A stretch of DNA of 56,692 bases. It comes from Streptomyces sp. ADI95-17. Its GTDB lineage: Bacteria; Actinomycetota; Actinomycetes; Streptomycetales; Streptomycetaceae. Every line of letters begins with the position of its first letter. Position 1 is the stretch's first letter. The notes under the pieces were generated by a model. That model saw only the letters and a program-made list of their open reading frames with translations, had not been told where the DNA came from and made no database searches. This document shows positions 19,264 through 27,317 of the stretch, one piece after another. A program made the translations under genes and the position numbers. The stretch spans positions 1 to 56,692 of the forward strand of contig NZ_ML123044.1 in assembly GCF_003846175.1 (NCBI RefSeq), given 5' to 3'.

Positions 19264-19839
19264 ATGACCGGCCCGACGCCGGTCCGACGCATCAAGGCCC
19301 TCAACTTGAAGACCAGACTGAGCGCCCCGGCGCTTCTCCTGCCCCTCGCCCTCGCAACCCTTACTGGATGCAGCATGACTGACACCGATGACTCCCACGG
19401 CATCCCGTCCGCGGGCACCAGCACCTCGGAGAAGGCCGCCGATGAGGCAAAGAAGGTCTCCAGCGAGCTCTACGACCTGATCGACATCAAGGGAAAGACG
19501 TCCAAGACCGGGGCGGGCGTCACGGAATGCGCGGGCAAGGACCGCGAGAAGTACTTCCAGATCTTTCACCCCTGGAGCTTCACTCCGGCATCGGCCGACC
19601 AGCTCGATGGTCTGATGGAGCGGCTCAAGAAGGAACTGCCCAAGCACGGGTGGAAGGTCGTGGCTTACGGACCGGACACCAGTAAGAACAAGAACATCAA
19701 CCTCACGGCCGACAACGACGCGAAGAAACACAGCGTCAAGATCGTCGAAATGGCCAAGACCGACCCACCGAGCCTCAGCCTGATGGTCGTCTCCGGCTGC
19801 TATCAGGTGCCGGACGGCGAAAAGATCCAGCGTTTCTGA
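19264..19839 (+). CDS. Lipoprotein, third gene of the hydrolase cassette
   Basis: A 191-aa protein as called from the ATG at 19264. It has a lipoprotein signal ending in the lipobox LTGC (Cys36). The ATG has no ribosome binding site; the TTG at 19306 has AAGG 8 bases upstream and would give a neater 22-residue signal (K-T-R then a hydrophobic core), so it may be the real start. The mature part is about 155 aa with no family recognised, containing two Cys residues in VTECAGK and VSGCYQ. Its position 45 bases after the hydrolase suggests an accessory or immunity role; this is inference. Confidence 0.8.
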   Translation: MTGPTPVRRIKALNLKTRLSAPALLLPLALATLTGCSMTDTDDSHGIPSAGTSTSEKAADEAKKVSSELYDLIDIKGKTSKTGAGVTECAGKDREKYFQIFHPWSFTPASADQLDGLMERLKKELPKHGWKVVAYGPDTSKNKNINLTADNDAKKHSVKIVEMAKTDPPSLSLMVVSGCYQVPDGEKIQRF

Positions 19840-19910
19840 ACGTGACGACAGTTGAGCTGATCGGGTCGGGTCGCGGCCTGACTTGATCAGCTCGACTCGG
19901 CGCACGGAAC

Positions 19911-19955
19911 ACAGCTCAGGGTGGGCACCTCCCGTGCGTGCCCACCCTGAGCTGT
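19911..19955. terminator. Bidirectional terminator between lipoprotein gene and esxA
   Basis: An exact 18-bp inverted repeat (19911-19928 with 19938-19955) with a 9-base loop between convergent genes. It closes the hydrolase cassette on its right side and the esx operon on its left. Confidence 0.88.
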
Positions 19956-19968
19956 GATCTGCCGAGTT

Positions 19969-20271
19969 CTACTCGAAGTTGGCCCTCGCCCGCTTGTCGC
20001 CTGCGTGGTAAGAACCACCGGCTTCGCGCACCTTGCGCGAGATCTCGCTCAGGGCGTTGTGGATCGCCGTGGCGTCGTCGTCCCAACCCTTCTGAGCGGT
20101 GTCGTAGGCGCTCTTGGCCTCGCCCACCCAGAGCTCGGACACATTGGCGATCATCCGCTTGATGGCCGCAAGGTCCTCCTGGAGCTGCTTGCTCTGCCGG
20201 TCGATGGCGCCGGCTGCAAGGTCCAGGCTCGCGTAAGTGACAACCATCGTGCCGTCGTTGTTGCCCGACAT
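19969..20271 (-). CDS. esxA: WXG100 family secreted protein EsxA
   Basis: A 100-aa helix-turn-helix ESX substrate. The WXG turn reads W48-V-G. The C-terminus has Y88-H-A-G-D92, the YxxxD secretion motif. The start ATG has GGGAGGA 5 bases upstream. It follows esxB by 64 bases; the two products are expected to form a heterodimer exported by EccC. The esxA/esxB assignment rests on gene order (esxB first) as in other actinobacteria. Confidence 0.92.
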   Translation of the reverse strand: MSGNNDGTMVVTYASLDLAAGAIDRQSKQLQEDLAAIKRMIANVSELWVGEAKSAYDTAQKGWDDDATAIHNALSEISRKVREAGGSYHAGDKRARANFE

Positions 20272-20335
20272 GCGGTCCTCCCGTGTTATCTAGGTTTGGT
20301 ATTAAGGCCTCGTACGTGGAACGTGCGCGTCGAGG

Positions 20336-20695
20336 TCAGAAGTTGTTGAGGTTCGACATCCTGGCCTCTGCGCCGGCGTCGCCCGAGTAACCGCCGACGA
20401 CGTCGACGCCCTGGAGAGCCTGCCTGATCTCGTCCTCGGTGTTGTCCTTGATGGTGCGCGCCGCCTTGATGGCCTCCTGGAAGTTGAGCAGCCGGTGGGC
20501 AATGCTGACCATCTTCCGGTTGACCTCCTCCTGCTTCGTGTTGAAGGCGCCGGCACCGATGCCCTTCCAGTGACCTTCCAGGCTGTCGATCGTCCCCTGG
20601 AGCACCTTGAGCTGGCCCTTCACTGAGTCGAATCGCGTGGAGAGCTCGCCCTCCAGCTTGAGGAGTGCGGCATCTGAGAGCTTCTGATCAGCCAT
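20336..20695 (-). CDS. esxB: WXG100 family secreted protein EsxB
   Basis: A 119-aa helical-hairpin protein with W43-K-G in the turn, the expected partner of EsxA. It is somewhat longer than the usual 100 aa because of a Gly/Asn-rich tail (VGGYSGDAGAEARMSNLNNF). The tail has a Tyr but not YxxxD/E. A strong GGAAGGA site precedes the ATG. It lies 79 bases after mycP1, in the same operon. Confidence 0.92.
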   Translation of the reverse strand: MADQKLSDAALLKLEGELSTRFDSVKGQLKVLQGTIDSLEGHWKGIGAGAFNTKQEEVNRKMVSIAHRLLNFQEAIKAARTIKDNTEDEIRQALQGVDVVGGYSGDAGAEARMSNLNNF

Positions 20696-20774
20696 GATCT
20701 CGGCTTCCTTCCTGGTGCTGTTGTTCGTCCCGGCTTTGCTCGCCGGTGGGTACGGGTGAAGAACGTACGGTTGG

Positions 20775-22031
20775 TCAGGCGGTGCGGCGCTTACGAATGA
20801 GCACGAAGGCTCCGCCGCCCAGCACGACGACCGCTGCCGCTCCGCCGATGATCAGGCCGAGCGAACTGCCGTCGTCCTTCTCGTTGCTGGAGCCTGCCAT
20901 GACGGCGTCATCAGCCGTTTCCTTCTTCTGGGGCTGTGACGAGCCTGGTGCGGAGGCGGCTGGGGAGGCCGAGGAACCGGACGTCTTTTCCTTGGTGAGG
21001 GGACTGATATCCGGGGCGCCGGGGTTTCCCTTGCCCTTCAGAACGTTCATGGAGGGACGGATCAGGCCATGACCGAGGTACTTGCTGAGCGTGCCCTTTT
21101 CCCAGTCACGGCCTGCTGTGTCGAAGAGGACGTTGAGAACCTGGTTCGCGGTCCAGTCGGGGTGGGCGGACCACACCAAGGCTGCAGAGGCAGACGCGAT
21201 TGCGGTGGCTGCACTGGTGCCGCCGTCGCCGTCGCAGTAGCTCTGAAATTTGGAGTCACACCAACGCGGAATTTCATTACCAGGAGCAGCGATATCCACA
21301 ATGTTGCCGTTTTGGGAGTACTCGGCTACCTTACCGTCGCGGTCAGCCGAGGCGACACCGACTACCTGCGGATACGAGGCAGGAAACTGTTCCTTGTTTC
21401 CTTCCTCGGCATTGTTTCCAACTCCAGCAAAGAAGAGCTTTCCCTTGCTTTCTGCGTACTTGACTGCTTCCCGCTCTCCCCGGCCTGGGAAGTCGCTCGC
21501 CATCGACATGCTGATGATCCGCGCATCGCTGTCCGCCGCAGCCCGGATAGCATCTTCGGTGTCTTTGGCATTCACCGAATGCTTGTTCTGAAACTCCGTA
21601 TCGGTGACTCGAAACGGGATGATCTTCGCGCCTGGAGCAAGGCCTTGAAGTCCTCCGCCCTTGCCCGTGCCGGCAATCAGCTCGGCCATATCCGTGCCGT
21701 GCCCGGCATAGTCGTCGTACTCGTCGCCGTCGGCTCCCGTGGCGTCGAATCCTTTCAGGACCTGCCCCTTCAGGGAAGGTGTCGATGGGTTGACACCGGT
21801 GTCGATGACAGCAACCTTGATGCCTTCGCCCGTGGTGACCTTCCACATCTCCTCCGCCTGCATGGCGCTGAGATACCACTGCTTCGATTGCACATCTGCG
21901 GCTATCGCGGAGGGGGCGCCCCCCGCAATTCCCGCACTCCAAGCAACAACCACGGCCATCGTGCCGAGCAGATGTCCTGGCAATCCGACAGGCATGCGGC
22001 GCTTCCGGGTCTGGCTCATTCTTGCTGTCAT
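20775..22031 (-). CDS. mycP: Type VII secretion-associated serine protease (mycosin) 1
   Basis: Membrane-anchored subtilisin-like protease of ESX systems; S8 family. The 418-aa protein has a signal peptide (about 1-45), catalytic D77 (VIDTG), H111 (GHGTD) and S273 (GGTSAA), and oxyanion Asn near 206. A Ser/Pro/Lys-rich linker leads to a C-terminal helix (about 385-410) with an RKRR stop-transfer end. The start is the ATG at 22031; the longer frame to 22103 overlaps the upstream gene. It lies in the operon that also encodes EsxB and EsxA. Confidence 0.93.
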   Translation of the reverse strand: MTARMSQTRKRRMPVGLPGHLLGTMAVVVAWSAGIAGGAPSAIAADVQSKQWYLSAMQAEEMWKVTTGEGIKVAVIDTGVNPSTPSLKGQVLKGFDATGADGDEYDDYAGHGTDMAELIAGTGKGGGLQGLAPGAKIIPFRVTDTEFQNKHSVNAKDTEDAIRAAADSDARIISMSMASDFPGRGEREAVKYAESKGKLFFAGVGNNAEEGNKEQFPASYPQVVGVASADRDGKVAEYSQNGNIVDIAAPGNEIPRWCDSKFQSYCDGDGGTSAATAIASASAALVWSAHPDWTANQVLNVLFDTAGRDWEKGTLSKYLGHGLIRPSMNVLKGKGNPGAPDISPLTKEKTSGSSASPAASAPGSSQPQKKETADDAVMAGSSNEKDDGSSLGLIIGGAAAVVVLGGGAFVLIRKRRTA

Positions 22032-22057
22032 CCTGACTTCCGAACCCTTCCCTGTAC

Positions 22058-23743
22058 CTACTCGATCACCGGAGGTGTGGCTCCACGCCGTCCGGCCTCC
22101 CACGTCTCTCTGTCTTCCACCAGGTAGTCCGGGCGCGCGGCGCCACCGTCCTGGTCCTCGTCGTCGGAGTCCCGTCGCCCAGCTGGACCACGTACGAGGC
22201 CCGCGCCTCCCGCCGTGAAGCCCCTCGAACCCGAGCCGGTTCCGGCAGCGCTACGAGGCGTACCCACAACGCCCTTCGAGCTGGGAGTCCCACGCCCGCC
22301 AGGTCGAGTCGCAGCGTTGGTTCCGCCGGCCCCGATCACCGTTCCGCGCGGAACACCGCGAGTGCCGCCAGCCGATTCTGTGCCCGGAGCGGTGCGCTGT
22401 GGGGTCCCACCCACGATGGCCCTGGCGCGCCCAGTACGCGGGCCAGGGGACTTGGAAGCATTTGCAGGACCACCTGCCATGGGCCTGCCTCCAGTCACAC
22501 TGGTCCGACCGGCAGCGGGCGGCTGACTCCCACCTCCACCAGGGCGTCCAGGCGTGCCTGAGCCAGGGCCACCGCCGATGGGAGCCGGACGCCCGACCGG
22601 AACTCCAGTACGCCCGGTCGTCGTAGGCCCGGTCGTCGTAGGCCCGCTGCTCGTGGGTCCGTTCCGTCCGGGCTGCCCAATTGTTCTGGGCAGCCCGGTT
22701 GGTGGCATGGAACGTCGCGAGCCACCTGCCACAGGCTTCACAAACTCATTCACCATGGGCGGATTCGGACCTGTACTCGGGCCCGTAGGATTTGCAGTCG
22801 GCGGCGCGGGGGACGTGTCGGGAAGGGTCACGGGGGCCGGTGGCGCCTTCACACTGTCGATCTCCGTCGAAGTGCTTGTGTCCGGCGTGGGTGCAGTTCC
22901 GAGTCCCTCGATTGCGGCTCGATTACCAGTGCCGCCTGAGGTGCCGACACCAACCGTGGCAGCGCGCTCTGCATGGCCCCGCGGTGTGTTATTGCCCAAT
23001 GCCTCCGAGCCTGCGGGAGGGACGTTGGGTTCGCTCCCCATTTCGATTTGCCCCAGCGGCTTCGGCATCGCAACATCAAGCTTCTTCTCAAACCGCGGCG
23101 GCTCCTGCGCCGCCAGCGTCTCTTCCGAAACCGAGTAGTACGACGCCAGACGGTTCGCCTGGTTGATGGCCTCCTGGCGGTCCTTCTCGACCTTCACCGC
23201 CGCGGCGTATTCCGGGTTCCCTTCGATCCGCTTCGGAGTCTCGATCTCGTCGACTGACTTGCGCACCAAGCGGCTGTCGCGCGGCGGCAGGGACTTGCGC
23301 ACGGAGGCGAGGCCGGCGCCCGCGACCGTGATCTGGGTCCCGGCGGCCTCTGCGAAATCGCCCAGCTTCGTGGCATGGGCGACCAGGCCCTTGCCCCAGT
23401 CGCGGAAGGCAATTCCGGACTCGCCCTCCCAGTCGACGTCCCTGATGAAGTCGCCCAGCTCCTTTGCGGCGTCCTTGATGGCTGTCCTCGCCTTCAAGAG
23501 CGCCTCACCCGCGTTCTCAAGGTGCTCGGGACTGGAGTTCTCGATCAGGTCGATCATCGCGTTGAGCTCGTGGCCCTCGAACGAAGTCCGTCCTGAGGTG
23601 CCCGAACCTCCGAAGGGGAACAAGTCCATGACGTCCTGAACCCGCCGGTTGACGTCAGTGACGATCAACTGGTTCTGGACGCGCTGATGGTCCTGTGCCT
23701 GCTGTTCCTTGGGAGTCAGCTCCGGCTGCTTCGAATCACTCAT
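22058..23743 (-). CDS. WXG-containing protein with long Pro/Gly/Thr tail, candidate ESX substrate
   Basis: A 561-aa protein. About the first 200 residues are helical, with W105-E-G107 in the position of a WXG turn; the rest is low-complexity Pro/Gly/Thr/Arg with PTTTG repeats, ending acidic (DSDDEDQDGG) and then a short charged tail. There is no signal peptide or membrane helix. This resembles PPE/EspB-like secreted components in layout, not in recognised sequence. The ATG at 23743 overlaps the previous stop (ATGA). Confidence 0.8.
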   Translation of the reverse strand: MSDSKQPELTPKEQQAQDHQRVQNQLIVTDVNRRVQDVMDLFPFGGSGTSGRTSFEGHELNAMIDLIENSSPEHLENAGEALLKARTAIKDAAKELGDFIRDVDWEGESGIAFRDWGKGLVAHATKLGDFAEAAGTQITVAGAGLASVRKSLPPRDSRLVRKSVDEIETPKRIEGNPEYAAAVKVEKDRQEAINQANRLASYYSVSEETLAAQEPPRFEKKLDVAMPKPLGQIEMGSEPNVPPAGSEALGNNTPRGHAERAATVGVGTSGGTGNRAAIEGLGTAPTPDTSTSTEIDSVKAPPAPVTLPDTSPAPPTANPTGPSTGPNPPMVNEFVKPVAGGSRRSMPPTGLPRTIGQPGRNGPTSSGPTTTGPTTTGRTGVPVGRPAPIGGGPGSGTPGRPGGGGSQPPAAGRTSVTGGRPMAGGPANASKSPGPRTGRARAIVGGTPQRTAPGTESAGGTRGVPRGTVIGAGGTNAATRPGGRGTPSSKGVVGTPRSAAGTGSGSRGFTAGGAGLVRGPAGRRDSDDEDQDGGAARPDYLVEDRETWEAGRRGATPPVIE

Positions 23744-24180
23744 TCGGCTGCCCACCCCGAGTCACTCTGGTTGTCACTGCTTCCGTGCTCAGGCTTCTCG
23801 GTCTTCTCCGCCTGCGCCTTCTCCTGCTCCTTGTCCAGGCGCGCCTGGATCTCGTAGAACCGGCGCCGCACATCGTCGTCCACGTTCTCGAAGCCGACGG
23901 CCGCCGCGTGCACGCCCAGGCTCAAGTACTCGATCTGGTCGCCGAGTGACTTGGAGAGCGAGACGAGCGCCTCGTGGACGCGGTTGTACTGCGTGTACAG
24001 CCCGTCCGCCTCCGCGAAACACGCGTTCTGGCCGCTCAGTGCGGCGCGTGACACCGTCTGCGCCGCGATCTTCGACTTGCCGGCTGCCGACCCCTCAAGG
24101 TCGGCGAGCAACGTGTTGACACGACTTTGGAACTTCTCCAGCGCACCAACACCACGCCGGAGGTCGCCTGGACCGGCCAC
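23740..24180 (-). CDS. Helical ESX-associated protein
   Basis: A 146-aa, almost fully helical protein (about residues 5-120) with an acidic, polar tail. It looks like the WXG100/PE size class but has no clear WXG. It is the first gene of the operon with the 561-aa protein, mycP1, esxB and esxA, and overlaps the next gene by ATGA, suggesting a binding pair. The GTG start has GGGAGGG 7 bases upstream. Function inferred from context only. Confidence 0.8.
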   Translation of the reverse strand: MAGPGDLRRGVGALEKFQSRVNTLLADLEGSAAGKSKIAAQTVSRAALSGQNACFAEADGLYTQYNRVHEALVSLSKSLGDQIEYLSLGVHAAAVGFENVDDDVRRRFYEIQARLDKEQEKAQAEKTEKPEHGSSDNQSDSGWAAE

Positions 24181-24244
24181 GATCCTGCCCTCCCCGTTTC
24201 CCCGAATCCCCGTTTGCTCGGACTGTCACTCGTTGCTTTCGCAC

Positions 24245-24252
24245 TCACGTGA
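24245..24252. promoter_or_regulatory. TCACGTGA palindrome, downstream copy
   Basis: A perfect 8-base palindrome about 18 bases into the predicted transcript of the esx operon. An identical copy lies 70 bases away on the other side of the promoter. Confidence 0.45.
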
Positions 24253-24273
24253 ACAAGTCCGACCTCATTCCAA

Positions 24274-24302
24274 ACCCTAGTCACTGGCTACGACAGGGCC
24301 AA
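24274..24302 (-). promoter_or_regulatory. Promoter of the esx/mycP1 operon
   Basis: On the minus strand, TTGGCC (24302-24297) and TAGGGT (24279-24274) are separated by exactly 17 bases, a good match to housekeeping-type Streptomyces promoters. The start would fall near 24267, giving a leader of about 87 bases before the GTG at 24180. It follows the mycP2 stop by only 13 bases. Confidence 0.65.
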
Positions 24303-24314
24303 CCTTCTTATCCA

Positions 24315-24322
24315 TCACGTGA
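24315..24322. promoter_or_regulatory. TCACGTGA palindrome, upstream copy
   Basis: The second copy of the palindrome, centred about 51 bases upstream of the predicted start of the esx operon. It includes the stop codon of mycP2. Confidence 0.4.
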
Positions 24323-25589
24323 CTTCCGCAGATCGATTACCGGCCGAGAACCGCCTTGACCGCCGTCGGGCATCGCGCACGGCCACGGCGACGCCCGCTA
24401 TCGCGGCGACCAGCACCGCCCCGCCCACCACCACGTAGGTCGCCAGGCGGGCGTTGCGTTCGTCCGCCGTTTCGCCCAGGTGGAGTTCGGCCGGTGTCGG
24501 CGCTTCGCCCTTGCTCACGCCCTCGTGCGCCGCCGGGCGCTCGATGGGCTTGTCGTCCTCCGTCAGGGCACGCACCGGGTCGACCACGCCCCAGCCCACC
24601 AGGTGGTCGTGGCCCGCTACCGAGCGTTCCGCCGTCTGCTCGATCTGGGCGACGATCTGTTTCTGCGTCCAGTCCCGGTGCTTGGCCTTGATGAGGGCGG
24701 CGACCCCCGCGACGTACGGGGCCGAGAAGCTGGTGCCGTTGTCGGCGCAGTGTCCGCCGTCGGGGACCGTCGAGATCATGTCCACGCCGGGAGCGGCCAC
24801 ATCCACGAAATCGCCGGACTGGGAGAAGGCCGCCCGCTCGTTGTTGCGGTCCGACGCGGCCACGGCCAGGACACCGTCGTACGAGGCCGGATAGGTCTTC
24901 TTGACGTTGCCGCCGAGCCCGTCGTTGCCTGCGGAGGCGACGATCACGATGTCCCTCGCCAGGGCGGCGTCCACGGCGTCCTTCAGAGCGCCTTCGGGCA
25001 TCACCGCGTTGGCCGTGTCCTGGGAGATGTTGATGACGTCCGCGTGGGCGACGTCGGCCGCGTAGCGGATGGCGTCGGCCAGTGTTTTGGCCGTGCCGTG
25101 GCCCTCGGCGTCGTTCTGCTGGATCGGGATGATCACCGCGTCGGGAGCCAGGCCGGTGAAGCCGGTGCCCTTCACCTCTCGTGCGGCGATGATTCCGGCG
25201 ACCTTGGTGCCGTGACCGACTCTGTCGGTGGTGCCGTTCTCGTTGCCGCGCTCGATCTTGTTGCCGTTGTCGTCCTTGATGTCCTTCCGCAGGAAATTGC
25301 GGCCGCTCTTGGTGTCCACGGCCCCCTTGAGTTGAGGGTTCTTGATGTCCACGCCCGTGTCGATGACCGCCACCCGTACACCCTTGCCGGTGGACTGCTT
25401 CCACAACTCGTCCATCAGGACACGCTGCAACGACCAGGGGCGGCCCGCGTACTTCGCCGAGGGGAAGGTGCACTGGGTGGAGTCGTCCGCCGCCGCGGGC
25501 AGTACCGGCAGCGTGACGAAGAGGACGGCGGTGGCGGCCGCGGCCGTCAGCGGACGCCGGTACGGATGCGAAGAGGAGTGCGTCGTCAT
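24315..25589 (-). CDS. mycP: Type VII secretion-associated serine protease (mycosin) 2
   Basis: A second subtilisin-like mycosin, 424 aa. Signal peptide (about 1-35, ending AAADD), catalytic D77 (VIDTG), H126 (GHGTK), S287 (NGTSFSA), oxyanion N222 (SAGND), and a C-terminal membrane helix followed by RDARRRSRR. It differs from mycosin 1 by a longer insertion between Asp and His. The start is the ATG at 25589 with GAGGGG about 9 bases upstream; a long upstream open frame overlaps eccB and is not used. It follows eccB after 13 bases. Confidence 0.93.
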   Translation of the reverse strand: MTTHSSSHPYRRPLTAAAATAVLFVTLPVLPAAADDSTQCTFPSAKYAGRPWSLQRVLMDELWKQSTGKGVRVAVIDTGVDIKNPQLKGAVDTKSGRNFLRKDIKDDNGNKIERGNENGTTDRVGHGTKVAGIIAAREVKGTGFTGLAPDAVIIPIQQNDAEGHGTAKTLADAIRYAADVAHADVINISQDTANAVMPEGALKDAVDAALARDIVIVASAGNDGLGGNVKKTYPASYDGVLAVAASDRNNERAAFSQSGDFVDVAAPGVDMISTVPDGGHCADNGTSFSAPYVAGVAALIKAKHRDWTQKQIVAQIEQTAERSVAGHDHLVGWGVVDPVRALTEDDKPIERPAAHEGVSKGEAPTPAELHLGETADERNARLATYVVVGGAVLVAAIAGVAVAVRDARRRSRRFSAGNRSAEVT

Positions 25590-25602
25590 GTGGATACGCC
25601 CC

Positions 25603-27135
25603 TCAGGAACCCTGCGGCTGGCGGGCCGCGCCCGTCGACAGGCGTGGTCCCGTGGGCAGGAACGAGGACCAGGCGGCCGGGACGGGAGCGGGCACGACGT
25701 CCTTGTATCCGAGCCGGTTCTGCGCCTGTTGTGCCTCCTGCTGCCGCTGCTCCCTCTCCTCCTTCGTGCCCGATTCACCGATGCCGGAGTCGCCCTGCTC
25801 GCCGTCTCCGTTGGACTGCATGGCATAGCGCAGACCGGTGTCGGTGACCAGGAAGAGCGGCCCGGAGTCGGCGCTGGACCCCTTGAACTGCCGGAAGAGC
25901 TGCCCGGATCCGGGGGTGACGTAGGCGCTGCTGGAGCCGGTGGGGAGTGTTGCGGGGAAGCTCGTGCCCGCCCATGTGCTGAGCGTGGTGGCGCCGTTCT
26001 TCGTGTCGACACCTCGCAGGACGTTGCACACGGTGTTACGGCTGCCGGCCTTGGGACTCGCGGAGTTGACGCGCTTCGGCTCGCTCTTGGGCCAGTCCAG
26101 GCTCTGCCCGAATCCCTTGCCGGGCACGAACGCTCCCGCGCTGACGGACCTCGCCTTGCCGTCCTGGCCGAGCTTGACCAGGTCCCGGCTGCTGAGCAGG
26201 AGCTTCGCGACGAAGTCCGACACGGGGGCGACCCGGCCGGGCAGGACCACGTACTTCTGGGTCCTGGTTCCGGACGTCGCCGCGAGGACCATGCCCACCT
26301 TGTTCGCCTCGCTCGGCAGCTCCCCCTGGATGCCCGCGTCGGTGCCGGGGGCTTCGGGGAGGGCCGGGAAGTCGACCGCGTCCCCGGTGTGCAGGGTGTC
26401 CAGCCACGCGGCGGAGACCCGCTGCGGGGTGCGGCGCTCGCCGAGCAGGGCGCGCAGCAGCAGTTCGTCCTTCTTCACCTTGTACGCCTTGCCCTCGGCG
26501 TCCACGATGTAGCGGGTTCTGTCGGGTCCCGGTCCCTCGACGTACATCAGCTCACCGCCGTGCAGCCGCCCCGTGCCCTCGGTCTTCTTCCGGTCGCGCT
26601 CCGCGAGGACGAACGCCGCCTTCAGGATGGCCCTGCCGCCCTGGCCGGGCCGCTCGCAGACGGCCCACCGCTTCTTCGAGCCGGCTTCGCCCTTGTCCGG
26701 CAGCCGGTCGGGGGCGTACGGGATGCCGAGTGTGGCGCCGTGCGGGATCTTGCCGTTGTCGAGCACGGATTCGTCGACGTTGATGACCGTGCCCTTGTCC
26801 GGGTCGAGCAGGAGCTTGGCGGAGGACATGTTCAGCACCGGGTGGAGCTGCGTCTTGCCGTCGGTCTTCAACACCACATAGCGCGTGGTGGATTTGCTGG
26901 CGATGATGACGTTCTCGTAGGGGGTGTCCCACTTCTGGGGTGCTACGGGCTTGAACATCCCCCAGGCTCCGAACACCGCGATGATGACGACGCCGACGAT
27001 CGTGCCGGGCACCACCGCACGCAGGGGGCGCGGCGCGCCCTCCTCCGAACCGCTCGGGTTGGGTTGCAGGAACTGTGCGATCAACCTCCGCTTCGCGAAG
27101 GTGTAGGCGTTGAGTTCGTCCCGCCGTGATGCCAT
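25603..27135 (-). CDS. eccB: Type VII secretion protein EccB
   Basis: Core ESX membrane component (DUF690), mostly extracytoplasmic. The 510-aa protein starts MASRRDELNAYTFAKRRL, the conserved EccB opening, has one membrane helix (about 40-62), and then the repeat-containing outer domain. The C-terminus is Gln/Glu-rich followed by a Pro-rich end. The ATG at 27135 has AAGGGG about 10 bases upstream. It forms an operon with mycP2 and is divergent from eccE. Confidence 0.94.
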   Translation of the reverse strand: MASRRDELNAYTFAKRRLIAQFLQPNPSGSEEGAPRPLRAVVPGTIVGVVIIAVFGAWGMFKPVAPQKWDTPYENVIIASKSTTRYVVLKTDGKTQLHPVLNMSSAKLLLDPDKGTVINVDESVLDNGKIPHGATLGIPYAPDRLPDKGEAGSKKRWAVCERPGQGGRAILKAAFVLAERDRKKTEGTGRLHGGELMYVEGPGPDRTRYIVDAEGKAYKVKKDELLLRALLGERRTPQRVSAAWLDTLHTGDAVDFPALPEAPGTDAGIQGELPSEANKVGMVLAATSGTRTQKYVVLPGRVAPVSDFVAKLLLSSRDLVKLGQDGKARSVSAGAFVPGKGFGQSLDWPKSEPKRVNSASPKAGSRNTVCNVLRGVDTKNGATTLSTWAGTSFPATLPTGSSSAYVTPGSGQLFRQFKGSSADSGPLFLVTDTGLRYAMQSNGDGEQGDSGIGESGTKEEREQRQQEAQQAQNRLGYKDVVPAPVPAAWSSFLPTGPRLSTGAARQPQGS

Positions 27136-27317
27136 CTGTCCGCTGCCCCTTTTCCCCAGTGAGCGACCAGGTTCCCACACGCACCGGGGACCGCTGTCGC
27201 CGACTGGGCACTCCGCTATGCCTGTTGGCGGTCGACCGTCACTGCTCAGGTAGGGTGATCGCCCGGTCAACACCCGTGAAAAAACTGTACAAACGGACAC
27301 AAGGGGGCAACGCGGCG
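27136..27317. promoter_or_regulatory. Divergent eccB/eccE control region
   Basis: A 182-base spacer. On plus, TAGGGT at 27251-27256 is a good -10 for eccE, but the nearest TTGGCG is 20 bases upstream, which is long. On minus, TTGACC (27270-27265) is a good -35 for eccB without a convincing -10. Confidence 0.35.

Noticed and set aside
18205..19905. A 566-residue open frame on minus
   Set aside because: Antisense to the hydrolase and lipoprotein genes, which have catalytic and lipobox motifs in the right frame.
25590..26012. Long N-terminal extension of mycosin 2
   Set aside because: It overlaps eccB coding DNA, and the signal peptide begins at the ATG at 25589.
27225..27256. TTGGCG-TAGGGT as a firm eccE promoter
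   Set aside because: The spacer is 20 bases, too long for a confident call; kept only as part of a low-confidence control region.
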